DNA of 64,000 nucleotides, taken from contig CANUEZ040000182.1 of assembly GCA_948099385.1 (NCBI GenBank), forward strand, positions 18,911,501 to 18,975,500, given 5' to 3'. The notes beneath the pieces were generated by a model that saw only the letters and a list, made by a program, of their open reading frames with translations, was not told the DNA's origin and did not search any database. This stretch comes from Fasciola hepatica (lineage: Eukaryota; Platyhelminthes; Trematoda; Plagiorchiida; Fasciolidae). The position numbers were made by a program, and so were the translations under genes. This document shows positions 25,491 through 38,600 of this stretch, one piece after another. The stretch's first letter is position 1, and each line of letters begins with the position of its first letter.

Positions 25491-26550
25491 TGACTGCAGT
25501 ATGCACTAGTGAAGATGCAGTGAAGTGATCCGGAATACATCGTGCAACTAAACGCTATTTACTCAAGTTTTCAAATGTGTTGGGAAAGTTGTTTCCAATT
25601 CCTCAAATGTCGTTTTTCTCCGTGGTGATCAAGAAGTTGGGCAAAATTGTGAGACTGAAGTGCAAAGTCGCAACCCAACGTACAAGATTAATGTTTGTTT
25701 ACCGATGTATATTAAGGAACTCGTACCCTGTGACATACTGTAAACGTCTGCACGCTGACAAAATTAGCTCAACCGCGAAAGGTCTGACGCGGTTAGTAAA
25801 GTTTCGTATTGGGGGATCTAATGTTAACATTAAACAACTTTCCGCTGTGTTATTGAGAGCGTCGCCGGTTATCGATCAACTCAGCCTGATCCGTCGGATT
25901 ATGTTCATGAACTTCTGTGCTGATAAGGTCCGTGAAGTGCGTGCGTACGAAATGGAGCGACTGGAGAAATCGTTAATTCACGATTTGATGGTATCGTCAT
26001 TTCGCGAACATCCGTTATAAATTTGTCTACGTACAAAATGAACCGACTGCAACTGGAGGCGTAATCGTGTGGTCTCAACCATTGTGTTTCTCCAAAGCAT
26101 ACTACCCGTATCGACTCACAGGCCAGGTTTGAATCATTCTTCGAGCAGTTGTCCCGCTTACATCCAACGAGTGAGGACGCCATGGGATGGTTCGAAGCAA
26201 AACTGGTAGATTTGGAGGACACGTATCAAACAAGCACCACAAAAGAGAATTGTCTTTTGACAAAGGACCATTACAAAGCTATCAACCAACCGAGGAGGAA
26301 CCCACATTTGGTAATCCTTCGACCAGGCAAAGGCACAGGAGTAGCTATTCTGAACAAATCACCCTACAGAGATAAAATGGAGTCCATACTAGAAGACGCA
26401 ACGAAATTCAAACCAGACCCAAAGACCGATGACTCCAGTGAAGTAGAAAAGAAAATAACGGCAGAGCTGGACAACCTTGTAAAAGCCAACTTGATCCCAG
26501 AATCCACGGCCAAAAATCAAAATAACTTGCCTCTTTTCCGAAACGCATAA
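25491..26550 (+). mobile_element. Penelope-like element 5' fragment (PLE-B)
   Basis: It begins with the head sequence CAGTATGCACTAGTGAAGATG shared with 49938-50010. An N-terminal open frame follows (25577-26020, Arg/Lys-rich, RLMFVYRCILRNSYPV), then a frame break and a second frame at 26149-26550 with PHLVILRPGKGTGVAILNKS, YRDKMESILEDATKFKPDPK and AELDNLVKANLIPEST. The latter is the same RT entry segment as in PLE-A at 20341-20087. The copy ends there, so the polymerase core and nuclease are missing. Confidence 0.8.
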
Positions 26551-27650
26551 CACCTACAACATCGGTTAACCAACCTTAGTTTGGCATTGTAAACACCATT
26601 CTGACAATATGAATTCCCGTGGCACATATTTAGCTGTATTAGCCAAATAATGAATTTACCGAAAATGATATTGTTTGCTATCGTGTCCTTCTCTCTGCAA
26701 TGAAATGCTATCATTCAGTGAATATTATATCTCTCATTCTTAACAGAAACATGCGCAAACGCCGGCTTCGCTTGTTTGTCCCACGTACAGACTTGAGCAT
26801 GAAACCCACGACTCAGCCAGGGTTACGTCATCATGTGCAAACTGACGAAGGCCAAGTTGAAGTAAGGAAACCGGAGTGATTTAAGGTTTCCACCATCATT
26901 CGAGATGGCATCGCCACTGCGCAGGTGACGGGTCCTGTTCTTGTTCGTACTTAAACAAACCATATCAGACAAACTGTGCTTTCCCATTTTCGATATATGC
27001 TGACCAGGTGAATTAGGGAAGCAGCAACTGATAAAAATGCATCCACTTAATTTATGCGCTAGTTGGAATGGGCAATGAGGGGACGTTCACAGCGGATAGC
27101 AAGGACGGAAATATAACTTTTTCGATCACTTTCAGTGTAATAGATTTAGTTGATTGGGCGAAAGCGCTTCGTGTTAACTGCTGCGATGGTGGCCTTTAGC
27201 ATGGCAAAAACAGTAGCAGACCTCTACGAGCCGGGGATCGCGTAGCAAGTCAGGGACTGACTTACAGCGACCTGGATATAACTGAACTTGCACGTGTAAA
27301 TTCAAGAATAAAAATTATTGCGCATAAACATAACTAATTAGCACTTAGCCCCAGGCAGTTCCATGCCACAGGGCTGTTGTTTGTCTGGTTGCTGTAAGGA
27401 CAATTGGTTTCTGCCAGTTGAAAAACACTTCTGATTGCCCTGTTTGCCGACCGTTGAACCTCAGCTAGCCTCTCGCCCATTGTCGCTCTAACACCATAAC
27501 ATGATTAACCAACTGCACTGTTTCAATACAAATTTTCCTTCACTTATCCCACCGAATTTGACTCTCTTTTGGCAATTGTTGGAACTTTCGGCTCGTTGTC
27601 CGTTCTCTAATCGATTCTCGGGATCTAGTTAGTACCTGGTAATCCGGAGT
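26551..27650. other. no recognisable gene
   Basis: No open frame, splice-supported exon or repeat match seen. Confidence 0.4.
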
Positions 27651-27839
27651 ACTAAAGATTCACAATAGGTGTCATCGTTTCGGCTAAACAGACAACAAGA
27701 GGAGGACCACACGGACCCGAGACAGAGGGTGCTTTCATGGTGCACACGACTTGCAATGCATCTTCATCCGAAAGCGGTCCGCGTGCAATATTTCTTGAAA
27801 CATCATTCATTCTCCCCTCATTTATCCTTTGATTCAACT

Positions 27840-28390
27840 GGGCTGCATTCCACAGATCATCTCTCTATGTTGGTCCGCTTTCATACCTCAGCTCGCCTCT
27901 CACGCTGCGCGCAAAGTTGTTTTTTTGTTCCGCACCAGACGCTTCACACCAACTCATCTTCTGCTATAAAAAGCTCAAATCCATCTAGCCCTTGAATACT
28001 GCAATCACGTGTGGGGTGGAGCTTCGTCTATCATTCTTCCTCTTCTTGATCGGGTTCAACGTAAGGTCATCCGGCTGTACGACGACCCTTCTTAAACTTC
28101 CAATCTGCAGTCACTAGCCCATCGTCGGGCTGTTGCTTCGTTGTCTCTCTTCTATCAGTGCTATTTTGGATTTTGTTCTTCGGAACTTACTTCGGCAATT
28201 CCCCCTCTCAAAACCTTTTCTCGAACATCACGTACCCAGGCAACTAGTCATCCTTACCAAATTCGTATCACTGGATGTCGTACGTCTATCGTTCAGTATT
28301 TTCCCCCTGGACCGTTAAACTATGGGGCACTTTCTTTCTGTCTTCCCACCCACTTACAATCTCAGTCTTTTCAAAGGCTGGGTTAATAAA
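27840..28390 (+). mobile_element. non-LTR retrotransposon 3' end (RT C-terminus)
   Basis: Plus strand with frame changes: LEYCNHVWGGASSIILPL then LDRVQRKVIRLYDDPS (about 27990-28095), and AHRRAVASLSLFYQCYFG then ETFSRTSRTQATSHPYQIR and PPGPLNYGALSFCLPTH (28115-28385). These are the hallmark C-terminal segments of Jockey/CR1-type RT proteins. The 5' limit is unclear. Confidence 0.78.
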
Positions 28391-28529
28391 CTGGTTCTAA
28401 CGTGAATGTCCCCCCACAATGGGATATGCTCATTTATTCGATGACTTAGTTATCTCTCTGTTCTACCCACATAAGCAGAACACGCATGTGCCTATGTTCT
28501 GCTTACCGCTTTTTCGATACAACACCTGG

Positions 28530-28745
28530 CGCGCCTTACACCTATACCATTTTTTTATTACATGTTTGCGCATAAGTGCAGTGAAAGAGGTATGTACCCC
28601 ATAGCCACGAGGGCCCACTGCACTACTGGGGATAACCGGTAACCGAACCCTGAGACTTGGGGTGGAGAACCACATAAGGTCCCAGTAGGTCAGGTGTGGT
28701 AACGATCCGGACGACAGTGGATTACTATCTGTCACCACGTCCAGC
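28530..28745 (-). repeat. dispersed repeat R3, copy 1
   Basis: Homologous to 61380-61625 in the same orientation. Shared blocks include TTACATG-TT-GCAT-AGTGCA, CCCATAGCC, GGGATAACCGG-AA, and AGGTCAGGTGTGGTAACGA. The minus strand of both copies can be read as a similar peptide (ALMRKHV, LPHLTYW), which may be an accident of sequence identity. Confidence 0.7.
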
Positions 28746-28759
28746 GTTGTCAAAACCCA

Positions 28760-30665
28760 TGCATGCTTTTGGCCGTCTACAACAACACAACCGTTCGCGG
28801 CTTCTTGGACTGTGAAAAAGCCTCTTTCGTATTACATCGACCAGCATTGAAATTATTGTTGCATAAAAATTACCTGAGAAGTTGGAAATGTTGCGGCACA
28901 ATCAATGAGAGTAGAGAACAGAAACACTACGAACCCCCGAATCTGCATGCGAAGAAACATCGCTTAACGACGTACTGAGCAGTCCACACAAGTATATTCA
29001 CATTCTCATTCAAATTCACTCAGTTGTTATCGGAACTTGAAAGGAATTTAAACAATTTCGAAATCCGCCTTGTCTGAGTGGTCAAAGCCAGCATCCCGAC
29101 TAAAAAGACAGAGAGCACACTTTTATCATAACAACAGATCGCTGTTGTGAGTTCCTTATCCGAGTGGTTTAAAAAAAATCTACGTGGGAACGAGAATGAG
29201 ATTTGATCCCAGCCGTTTCAGACTGCCCTGATGGATATTCAGATCTCAAAGTTACAAGCCAGAAATGATCCACCGCACGAGGGGGGAAATATACTTGCGA
29301 AGTGGTTCAGCGTCGCTCGTGTATACTGGAAAAAATCGTGTATTGTAACCGGAAAGATTCCGAGCGATATCTGCCACAGAAACATGCGCCTAATGTGTTC
29401 TCAGGATCTCATCTTCCTCCTATTTAGTAAAATCGTGGAATTTCCTCGTTTTCAGTGCAGTTTTCAATAGCAATGTGGAAACGAAGTAGGTGTTTACCAG
29501 ATCATGCTGATAGGATCAGCATCCATTCGTTCGCGAGGAAGACCACCGGTGGTGTATTTTACCTTCGTTATTCTAACAAATATTCATACTCAACAATTTA
29601 CTAACTCTGAACCAATAATCTTTTTGGTTATTTGTCGTTGTGAGTAACGAGGATAAAATTTTATAGAACTTTATATTTCAATCCTATACAAGAGAATTGA
29701 AACTGTATTTCAATGATGTCTACAAATTTCGGTAACATATTCCGCTACTAAGGTTTTCAGAAGCTTAAGTCTGAATTCCAAAGTCGAAATATATAGAAAC
29801 AGTTACTATCACAGCGACTGTGCTTTTCCCAACCAGGAAAGAAACGATTTCCTTAAAAAGTAACAGAAATGAAGTCTGCAGAAAAGTGAGACCCAAAGTC
29901 TGCTTCATTCATCGGTCAAAGTCGCGTGTACTATACTTAAACTGTTTTTCGAAGGCCTACATCATATGGGGAAAACAGAGTTGACATGTGTACCGAGTAT
30001 TGTGCTGGTATTTATACCCTCTCGTCTCGATGGCTGGATATGGTGGTGAAAGTCGAAGGCATATTCTGACCCAACTGAGGATTTGCCAGAGCCACGCTCT
30101 CAAGATCAGAATATACATTTCAGATGATCCCCGCATCTCAGATGTTTCTACGTAGTTACTCCATATAATGGGTTAAAGTCACGGGAAAATCAGAGAGAGT
30201 AAGGGTGCGAAAGTATGGCGGAGGTACAGTTACTACCCTGTTGTCCGTTCAAAGTGGGTGCTGATCACATTTACTAAGTAAACTATTTTTTCCCACTGAT
30301 AAAATCGAAGCATTATACTGGCGCAAACCATACGACAGTATAACTTAAGGTAACTCATTTTCCGTATTCATACTGCCATCCAGTGAGTTATACATCAAGA
30401 AAGCTTAGCAATACACCTCATCTATTGGAACCTTAAGTGGTTCTCTAATCCAGTTCAGTTCAGATAACCACCAACCATTCGCTGTGCGCGGTGGCCTCGG
30501 TTGCTATCTTTCAGCGGAAACCTCAATCAGAAATAATAGAAAAACAAGAGCATAAGAACACAAAAAGACTACAAATAGAAGCACCAAGTCGATATGGGAA
30601 GTTTCCGAATAAAACAGCGCCAGTTGTCATGATACCTGGCCATATTCTCCAATGTATCTAATACT
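28760..30665. other. no recognisable gene
   Basis: Short open frames only, none with a domain or paired splice sites. Confidence 0.4.
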
Positions 30666-30679
30666 TGAATGAGCGGGTC

Positions 30680-31400
30680 CCTTGGATCCCATCCAGGAAG
30701 TCTAGCATGCCTTACATAGTTAGGTCATACCTTTTTCCACATCATAGACGGTCAATCTTACAGATCTTCCAACCAATGCCCACTCCAGTAAACATTGCGC
30801 GCCGAGGAATCCTATCTTTGGAGATGCGCAACACATGTCCCAACCATCTAAGCTTGGCGAGCTGTGTTCCAGCTAGTAATTTAGTTCGTGTTTACTCCTC
30901 TGCAGCTAACGTCGACATTACTGACCCGGTGTTCCCACCAGATTTGAGCAGTGCTACGAGAACACTGGTGTTCACAGACCGACAGTCGTCGCATATCCTC
31001 CATCCTCAGTGGGGAAGTTTCTAAACCGTAAGGAAGAACTGGCCTGACTATTTCAGTGTATGCCCAACCCTCGACAGATAAACGGATGTCACGTCAACGC
31101 CACAGGTGGCTCTGGTTGGCAAAGGTCATACAAGCCTTATGTATACGCAAAGACACTTCATCCGATATCCGACCTCTAGGTGGACTGCAGCTGTCCATAC
31201 AACAGAACTTGTCCACCTGGTCTATGGTCCCCCCAGATACCGAACCCAATTCTGCAACAGAATCTTGCATTTAGAAGGTCCAAAACGCATATCGAACATT
31301 GTTACGCAGTCCGCCAAGCTGTCGAGAAAAGCGTGCAACTTACCTGGATCTTCATTCAGAAGACCTGCATCGTTTGCATATTCAAAGTCTGACACTTTTC
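30680..31400 (-). mobile_element. non-LTR retrotransposon RT fragment with YAND box
   Basis: The minus strand reads SDFEYANDAGLLNEDPGKLH (about 31395-31335), then further down RMEDMRRLSVCEHQCSR with WWEHRVSNVDV (about 31000-30910), and after a frameshift LAKLRWLGHVLRISKDRIPR (about 30865-30800). These are the catalytic box, the EDMRRL segment and the LRWLGHVLRM segment of RTE/CR1-like reverse transcriptases. YAND replaces the catalytic YADD, and frameshifts confirm the copy is dead. Confidence 0.8.
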
Positions 31401-32474
31401 CAATCGGGAAAAGTTCAAAACCACTATCCTTACATGACAGATGGGCGGTTTACCCGACCATATCAATCACTAAGTTAAGTAGAGAGAGAGAGAGGACACC
31501 CCGAGTGTACCGCATATTGTATAAGTATAAACTTTTATGCGATATGATAGAAATTCTAGGATACAGCACTTCATGCATAATATTCGTATATGCTTTAACC
31601 CATTGAGTCTACGCTCCTTCCGTACCTTCTCAGGTTTGCTTGACAGAGATTTCAAACTTATTGTCGCATCTATCAAACATGTATTCAAGGAAATAGGATC
31701 TCCCATGGTTGCCTCATACAACATATAATTCCCGAATGCAGCCACGTTTGTCACAAGTTTTCTTCAAAGACACTGGGTAATCAATCATATTCCCTTTATC
31801 CAGAAATTAGTTACTGTGTTTCTGCATCTTCAACTAGGCCCCCGTTACGAACACATGTTCGCCCGCGGTAACAACCACTAAAAATGTAAGGTTATGCACA
31901 TTGTGAGATTCCTTACCAACGCAAACAATGCTACCAACGGAATGAGAAACTGGTTAAGTTGAACAGGCTTTTTCATTCTTGCTGTAGCGTACTCCTATTA
32001 TGCCTGTAGTCCAGTGGGTGTGGCGCAGCCGAATATTCACCTATGGGTGCATAAAGTGGTTACTTAACTTGATCAGTTTTGATTACGTGATCCCGTGAGT
32101 ACGGATAACTGACTGACCCAGCGGGAACGCAAAATTGATGAAATAACACATTACATGTGCAAAATGGGAATTCTTTACAAGGTGCAATTTAATTTTAAAC
32201 AATTTGCATTTCTAAGGGAAGGCTTCAAGTACAATCAAGAAGAATGTCCCAAATAATCAGATGATAGGGCTGTTAAAAAACATTATTCACCCGAATGGAA
32301 GGCCGCATATGTGGACAGCATTGAGGACTAAATAAAAATAAAGCATGATTTTTAGAGAGGGTCCGCAATGAACTGAAAGTGGATTATCAAAATCCGATGA
32401 TAAAAGATGTGCTCCGTAAATGCATGCTCACGCAGAAATCAAATAAACGATAATCATTGCACAACAGATCAGTT
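31401..32474. other. no recognisable gene; 3' flank of REV3L
   Basis: A short GA run lies at 31482-31495. The part next to 32475 should be the REV3L 3' UTR. Nothing else identified. Confidence 0.4.
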
Positions 32475-32690
32475 TTACCATGAAAAAGTAGAGTTCCCAT
32501 CAGCCAGCTGTTGTGTTGGATACTTGTTGGAAAACGCGGCCAGCTGTGCAGTAGCCCGAAGTCGAACGCTCTGAACAGGACAAAGGAGATTGGCACAAAG
32601 CCAGACTGCGTCGCAGTGCCCACCGCGATGACGTAAACATCCAGTGCAGATCAGTTCTGCATGATGCAACTCACGATTAACTCGATTCAA
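32475..32690 (-). CDS. REV3L: REV3L terminal exon, CysB cluster and stop
   Basis: After TACTGTCAG it reads LNRVNRELHHAELICTGC, then WLCANLLCPVQSVRLRA, and stops with TAA at 32477-32475. ICTGC and LCANLLCPV give C-x2-C and C-x4-C, the CysB arrangement that holds the 4Fe-4S cluster and binds the accessory subunits POLD2/POLD3. The tail after CPV is about 43 residues, near the human length but with little similarity. An ATTAAA on the minus strand lies about 280 nt downstream as a possible polyadenylation signal. Confidence 0.94.
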   Translation of the reverse strand: MNRVNRELHHAELICTGCLRHRGGHCDAVWLCANLLCPVQSVRLRATAQLAAFSNKYPTQQLADGNSTFSW

Positions 32691-35600
32691 CTGACAGTAG
32701 GCGATAGTTGTTTTTGTTGTCCACATCGTCGTAATCGTGGTCATCCGTGATGTGGAAGATCAGTAAATAAGAAAGCCCGCTTAGTGGGTTAGAGTTTATG
32801 ATTCAGAGGATCATGAAGTGAAAAATAATGGTATGCGATGCAGTGAATATTACTGAGTTCGAACACAGCTTGAAAAATGTAAATCAGCAGCACCACTGTA
32901 AACTGAGGCAATTCCATTTTTCGATATCAGGCAATAGTAAAACTCTAAAATTCAACTCAGCAATTAAAAGTGGAATGACTAATCAATATTGATTTGAGGG
33001 GCGGATTTCAGTTGGTTATTAAATGCTTCAGCATGCAGCGACAACGGTCAACTCAACACCGAAAACCAGAGGAGCATTACCATACAGCTGTTGTGCCTGA
33101 TTTGTCAGCCATTGCTGTGTTCGGCTTGAACGGTCATGCGCTCAGACAAACGTTTTCGCGTGCACATGCAAACTGCGCACATGACCCAAACTCCATGGAC
33201 ACACACCAGCAGCCGTACACAGACGTGCACAGTGGATGTTAGTTGTGCTTCGTCCCGGACTGCACTGACCAATCAAATCGCACCACGTGTTGAACCACCT
33301 TGCGTGGCCTAATCCCAATTCACATTTGGCTTACGCTCTCATCTAAACAACACTGACTCACGCACTTGTCTACTTTTTCACTTGCTTGCTTGTACTTGCG
33401 TTTATCGTACGTTGGTACAGGATAGACATTCATCCGTACGAGCGTGCTTCCCTTCTGACCCCCAAAGTAGGAACACAACTGTAATCAGCAGCAGCACACG
33501 TCCACTGAGCCCTCCCCCCGCCCCAAAAGCGAAGTGGGACTCGAACCCGGGTTGAGCGATAGTGTGAATCAAACACCTAACCATCGGTTTATACGAGCTG
33601 GTTATCAACAGTTTGTCAAAACAAACCGACTCCCGGTTAGAATTGGCAAAAGACTTTAGGTAGTGTTAGAGAGATCACATCACGACTGAAGAAAGCTAGT
33701 CTGGATTTCGGGATGGATCTAGAGCCATAGTGAGCACTTTTTTGCGCTACGTTTGCAAATCCCAGCCATTCCGTGCTGAAGGCGCTTGGTAACTTTCTGT
33801 ATTCAACCACCGATGTCTCCGAAGCATTGCTCGGTTTTGACGGAAACACCGCTTCAGCAACTACGAGGTTCGTCATTCTGTGCTGGGCATGGATAAACAC
33901 CCCCTCATCGAAGTAATCACTCCACACTACCTCCAGTGAACTGCACACGTTTTAAGCATACCTGCATTTGGTCTACCATTCCATGTACCATTTGCGCTTC
34001 CTGACTATCTCTGGATGAAGCGACAAGTCAGACAGACCATGATGTGCGTAGGGGAATGAAGAAGTTGACATCAGCATTGGCCTCAATCAGCACTTCCCGA
34101 CTCTTTGGTGGGAGCCAAAGAGGTGAACTTTATCGCTGGCTAGAGACAATAAGAGACATCGGCCAGAACTGATGACAGTGCTGTGAATGCTATTTGGTGT
34201 ACTTAGGAAACTCTCGGGTGGCATAAATTTTGAATAAAACTTTCTACAAATTAAAAAATCTGCATGCGACGAGACAAATGAAACAAATCATCCTTAGTCA
34301 AATTTCCCTTTTTCCTATCTCTTTTCTGTATTTGTGGTGTTGGCTTAGTGGCTGATCTCAAGGCCGGTGGAAGATTATTTCGTTTCATCTTACGATTGTA
34401 TGTAGTAACAATGAGAAAACTCAAAGAACTCATAACACAATAGGAATCAAACCACTGCACAAGTTTCCAATATCGTGAAGACGTTTGACTAGCAAACCCA
34501 GTTAAAAAGAAAGAGAATGATCACACAAAACACGTGTACCTCTGATCCGAATTCGACCGCGGAAATCACAGAGAGGCCAGGATTCTGCTGCAAACAGGAC
34601 TGACAACAACCAAACTGGTCCAGTGGTACGGACTGTGGCACGCGTGTATCACAACAGACACAAATACGCAATGGCTGTCGGACAAACGCACGCATAATTC
34701 CCGCCGGATGACGTCTCCGGGCTTTACGCGTACGATTTTGCGAACTGCGATCGAACAGTCCATTGCCCGAATCCCCGTACACTGACATTAGGCTGGACGA
34801 CTGGCTGAAAGTTGAAGACTGTGAATCTATGCTGTCAAGACGTTTAAGCGACGACTCCATACTGGCAGTCGTCCGCATGCGTGCTCTGAATCGTGGATTC
34901 CCTCGAACGGTGTGAAACCGAGGAAGGTCATTAAGCCTGCATGTGTATGTTGTGGTTATTAGGAAAAAATAAAACAAGAGAAAATTCATATAGAAGTTCA
35001 CCAACCCTTGTTCTGCGCCCTCAAAATGTAACAAATTTACAAAATGCACTGATCGGTGAATGGGGAGTGTAGAGATTACCTGAAGCCTCAGTCAAGCACA
35101 TTTGAGGCGCCCCTTTTGAATCGAGACAATTTGGATGTACATTCAAATCTTAGCAATCTAAACATTCAAAAAGTGGGACGGGAGAAGCTCAACATTGAGC
35201 CGTTTAGACAGCAAACTATCGTGCTAGACACGTTCGAAAACCTTCGATATGACCAGCGGAAACAAGTGCCCCATTGAATGGCACTGATCGAGAGTGAGAC
35301 GAGTTATTAGATCAATGTTGGAGCTCAATCACTTAGCAGTCCTTCACATCAAAAGGATTTGCTTACTTTTACAATCTTACACGACTATCTCCTGTCAGAG
35401 GATACGCCGGCCCCATGGATATCGTGGATCCTCGCTGACCATGCGTGATGGTTGGATGTGAGCTCAGTGCAAATCGTGACCCGGTTTTTCTTCCAGTATC
35501 GCAGACCGTAGATCGTATGTTGCCCTAGGTGCTCCATGTCTTTCTCGACGGTGCTCAACTACGTTTTCAGTTGACCTCCATCCCGTACGTGACACAGGGC

Positions 35601-38600
35601 AGTGTTTATGTGGACAGTGCCCGTTCGGGTGTGTAGTCAAACCAATACAAGTGGCGGCGTTGAAGAATGACGGGGAGTTGATCAGTGTCACACCACCGTA
35701 TTTCGTCGTTTCACAGCATTCATTGCCATTGTGTACGAAAAATTTGGCGCAGAGACCAGTGGCCGAACACCTCTAGCTCCCTAGTATCCTTAGCTCGGAG
35801 TGGTCAAAATTCACACCCGTGTGTGAGCACGGGCTGGAAAGTGGCACAGGAGACGTCAGTCTTTGTTCGAAGGTTAGTTTTGCTCCACACGCCGGAGTCG
35901 AAGAAACGCTCTCTGTGCATTGTCAACCCTTAATAATGCTTCGTCCTTTGTCTGATTATTCGGAAGAAGAGTTGACCTCAAATATCTTAAGGATAGTACA
36001 TGCTCAATCGCCTGAACATGGGCCGATAACTTCCGAACTGACGCCTCACGGTAAGTTGAAAAATCCATCGTTTTCGCTTAATTCACTTCGAGGCTGATTG
36101 CCTTCGAAAAGCGGTCGAGTTGGTCCAGGACTGGCTGAAGTGTGGTGGTAGAATCTACTGGCACGACAATATCATCCGCAAACTCCGGGTGCAAGGTGTG
36201 CACGGGTGGACTCAATTGGATACTACTTACCTTACTTTACTGCGGCTGGCTCCTTGGATAGCATAAGCCGGCTTGGTGAATGTCTCTGATTGCGGCTGTT
36301 CATGCTGAACTGTTGGCTACACCGCCAAATGCGTTTTAGCTCAACGGAGCATGAAGATCTCTCGCTTATTTCAACTGCTTGAAAAATCCCACAGAAAACA
36401 AGAACACAAGGTGGCGGACAAGTTCTTTCTCAGAGATTCATAAGCATGTCAACACATCACGTTTTATATGAAAAATGTCAAGTGAACAAAACAAAATTGA
36501 AGATAGGGCGATGGGTCGAAAATGAGAAGAGACAAGGAGTGTCAAACTTGGTCTCCATCCTGTGTTTATTTTAAACCAAATGTCCTAGCATTCATTCTGT
36601 TTTGTTCATTCAACATTGTTCATATAAAATGTGATGCAATGGCGTGACTATGAACCAAAGAAATCGAGCTTTTTCGCCGACGTGTGTTATTCTCCATAAG
36701 GAGTTCATCTATCTCATGCAGGCTAAACCAATCGAAAGATACAGGAGACTGAATAAAACGAACGACACATGAAAAGAGGGAGATAGTTACCACAAATCCA
36801 CACGCCAACCAAGCAGCTGTGCCATTCGAATCAGTGGTGGAATAAGTTGTTTGTCCAAATAGTACGCTGTATTCAATCGAGGTGACAACGAGCGACGAGT
36901 TGTAGCCCCGGTGGGAGACCACACTGGAGGTGACAATTCGGAAACAGAACGAATACACGAGATCAGTGTTTGACCTGGCCGACCCGGAGCCACATAATAT
37001 GCCACTCGTTCGCCGACAGCCGGTTCTGCTCGAGAATCTACAGCCATGAGACGTCTGGCAGGGAGAAAGAGTGAGAGATAACACTGTGATGATGAACATC
37101 CGCGGTTTTGCGATGAAATAATTCCGGCAAGGAGGCGGAAAATCAAAACAAACATCTGGCGATAATAATCAAATAATTGCACCGGTTTCCAGTGGTGCAT
37201 AAGGTAACGATAATGAGGGGTGAGCTTTACTAGAGCAACGGTATACATCAAACCAGTAAGAATCCCTTAAAGTTTGTACTGGTAGTCACGATGTACTGCA
37301 ATAATCGGTACTGTTGATGACCTGCAGATCCATGCCATAGCCAAATGTTATTTCATCGTGAAGAAACTTGGAGACTTGTCTAGGCTCATTCAAACAATAT
37401 TCCGCACCGGATTGCTTTTATGTCTCAGTAGGCACATCACTAAAAATCCGACCTAATTGTCTAGACCTTATTTTTTCATGGTGTCACAATACTCGCCAAT
37501 AAAGTTGTCGTGAAACCAGGATTACTGACGGATAGGTACCAACATATAGTACATTCCTCGGAATTCTATAAGGAGTTAATCCAGTCTAAAGGTCATAAAG
37601 CCACTAGTCCAGATTGCTTTCCGACAGCCTTATTGCATGCGGGAACTAGTTAACTCTATCAATGTCAACCCCGCCAGAATATATCAAACAATCGAAAAAG
37701 TAGATCTGTCGCATTGGTGACAGAACGGAAAATACGATTCGTATGGTGCATATAGAATTTCTTAAAGGCATGTAAACTCTCATTGCAAAAGATTCCTGAT
37801 GTAAACCATATTGAGTATTACCACGCTCACAGCAAAGCGGATATTGTAGTCTTTCACACGCCATAAATATTCTTCTATCATTCATCGGGAACCGCAAACG
37901 GTTATGATGTATTCAATAATGAACTGATGGATTCAGCTTCATCAAGCTGTCGAATAGGGGTGGATGATGACTACCTTTGTTTGTTTTGGTGGAATACACA
38001 GTAGCTGCAATTTGTGTGTACGAACAATTGCGAGTATAGTGTCACTTTTAACAATAATAATAGCAATAAAATGTCGACAGAGTCCAGGGGGACAGTGGCT
38101 GGTAGTAAAAACTGAATGAATTGATTTTCATAACAATTCGCTGAAGTTTTGTGACTTTTCTTGATGCGAAGTTTCGCGAGACGTTTCCCAATGCATCACC
38201 TTTTAGTCAGCAATGCGATGGATTTAAAGTGGCGTTTCACAGTTGCACTCCATTTCCCCTGATAACCTCGACATTTAAAAAATCTCATAATTGGCTTTCG
38301 AATTAGGTCAGATTGGTTTGTGCGGGGCATTTCTTTCCGGCGTTATGAGAATAGGTGCCCCTACGGACGCCGTCATTCTGTCACGGTTTTTTCCCTCGTC
38401 TTCCCAGTATGAAGCAAGTCTTTGATTGTTATGGTAAGGTAGCACATCGGGAGATTGAACTTCATTGTCCTCTTATCATTCTTGCCTGTCTTCTAGTGAA
38501 ATATATTGTCATTTTTCAAAGGTCCATTGGAGTTATATCACGACACAGTGGTATCTTTCTCTTGAAATTCATAAGTTTCCTATCAGAGGAGTACTTCGCT

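Noticed and set aside
25491..25540. Hammerhead ribozyme in the Penelope-like head sequence
   Set aside because: Such ribozymes occur in related elements, but no CTGANGA...GAAA core is present here.
30665..31606. Three long plus-strand frames
   Set aside because: Antisense to the minus-strand non-LTR RT, which has recognisable motifs.
34251..34460. 69-codon minus-strand frame rich in Lys/Arg in the last REV3L intron
   Set aside because: Protein-like composition, but REV3L exons m and last join in phase without it and it lacks paired splice sites.
36787..37251. Whole minus-strand open frame as REV3L coding
   Set aside because: Only 37054-36791 aligns with REV3L; the part right of 37054 is intron preceding a clear CTGCCAG acceptor.
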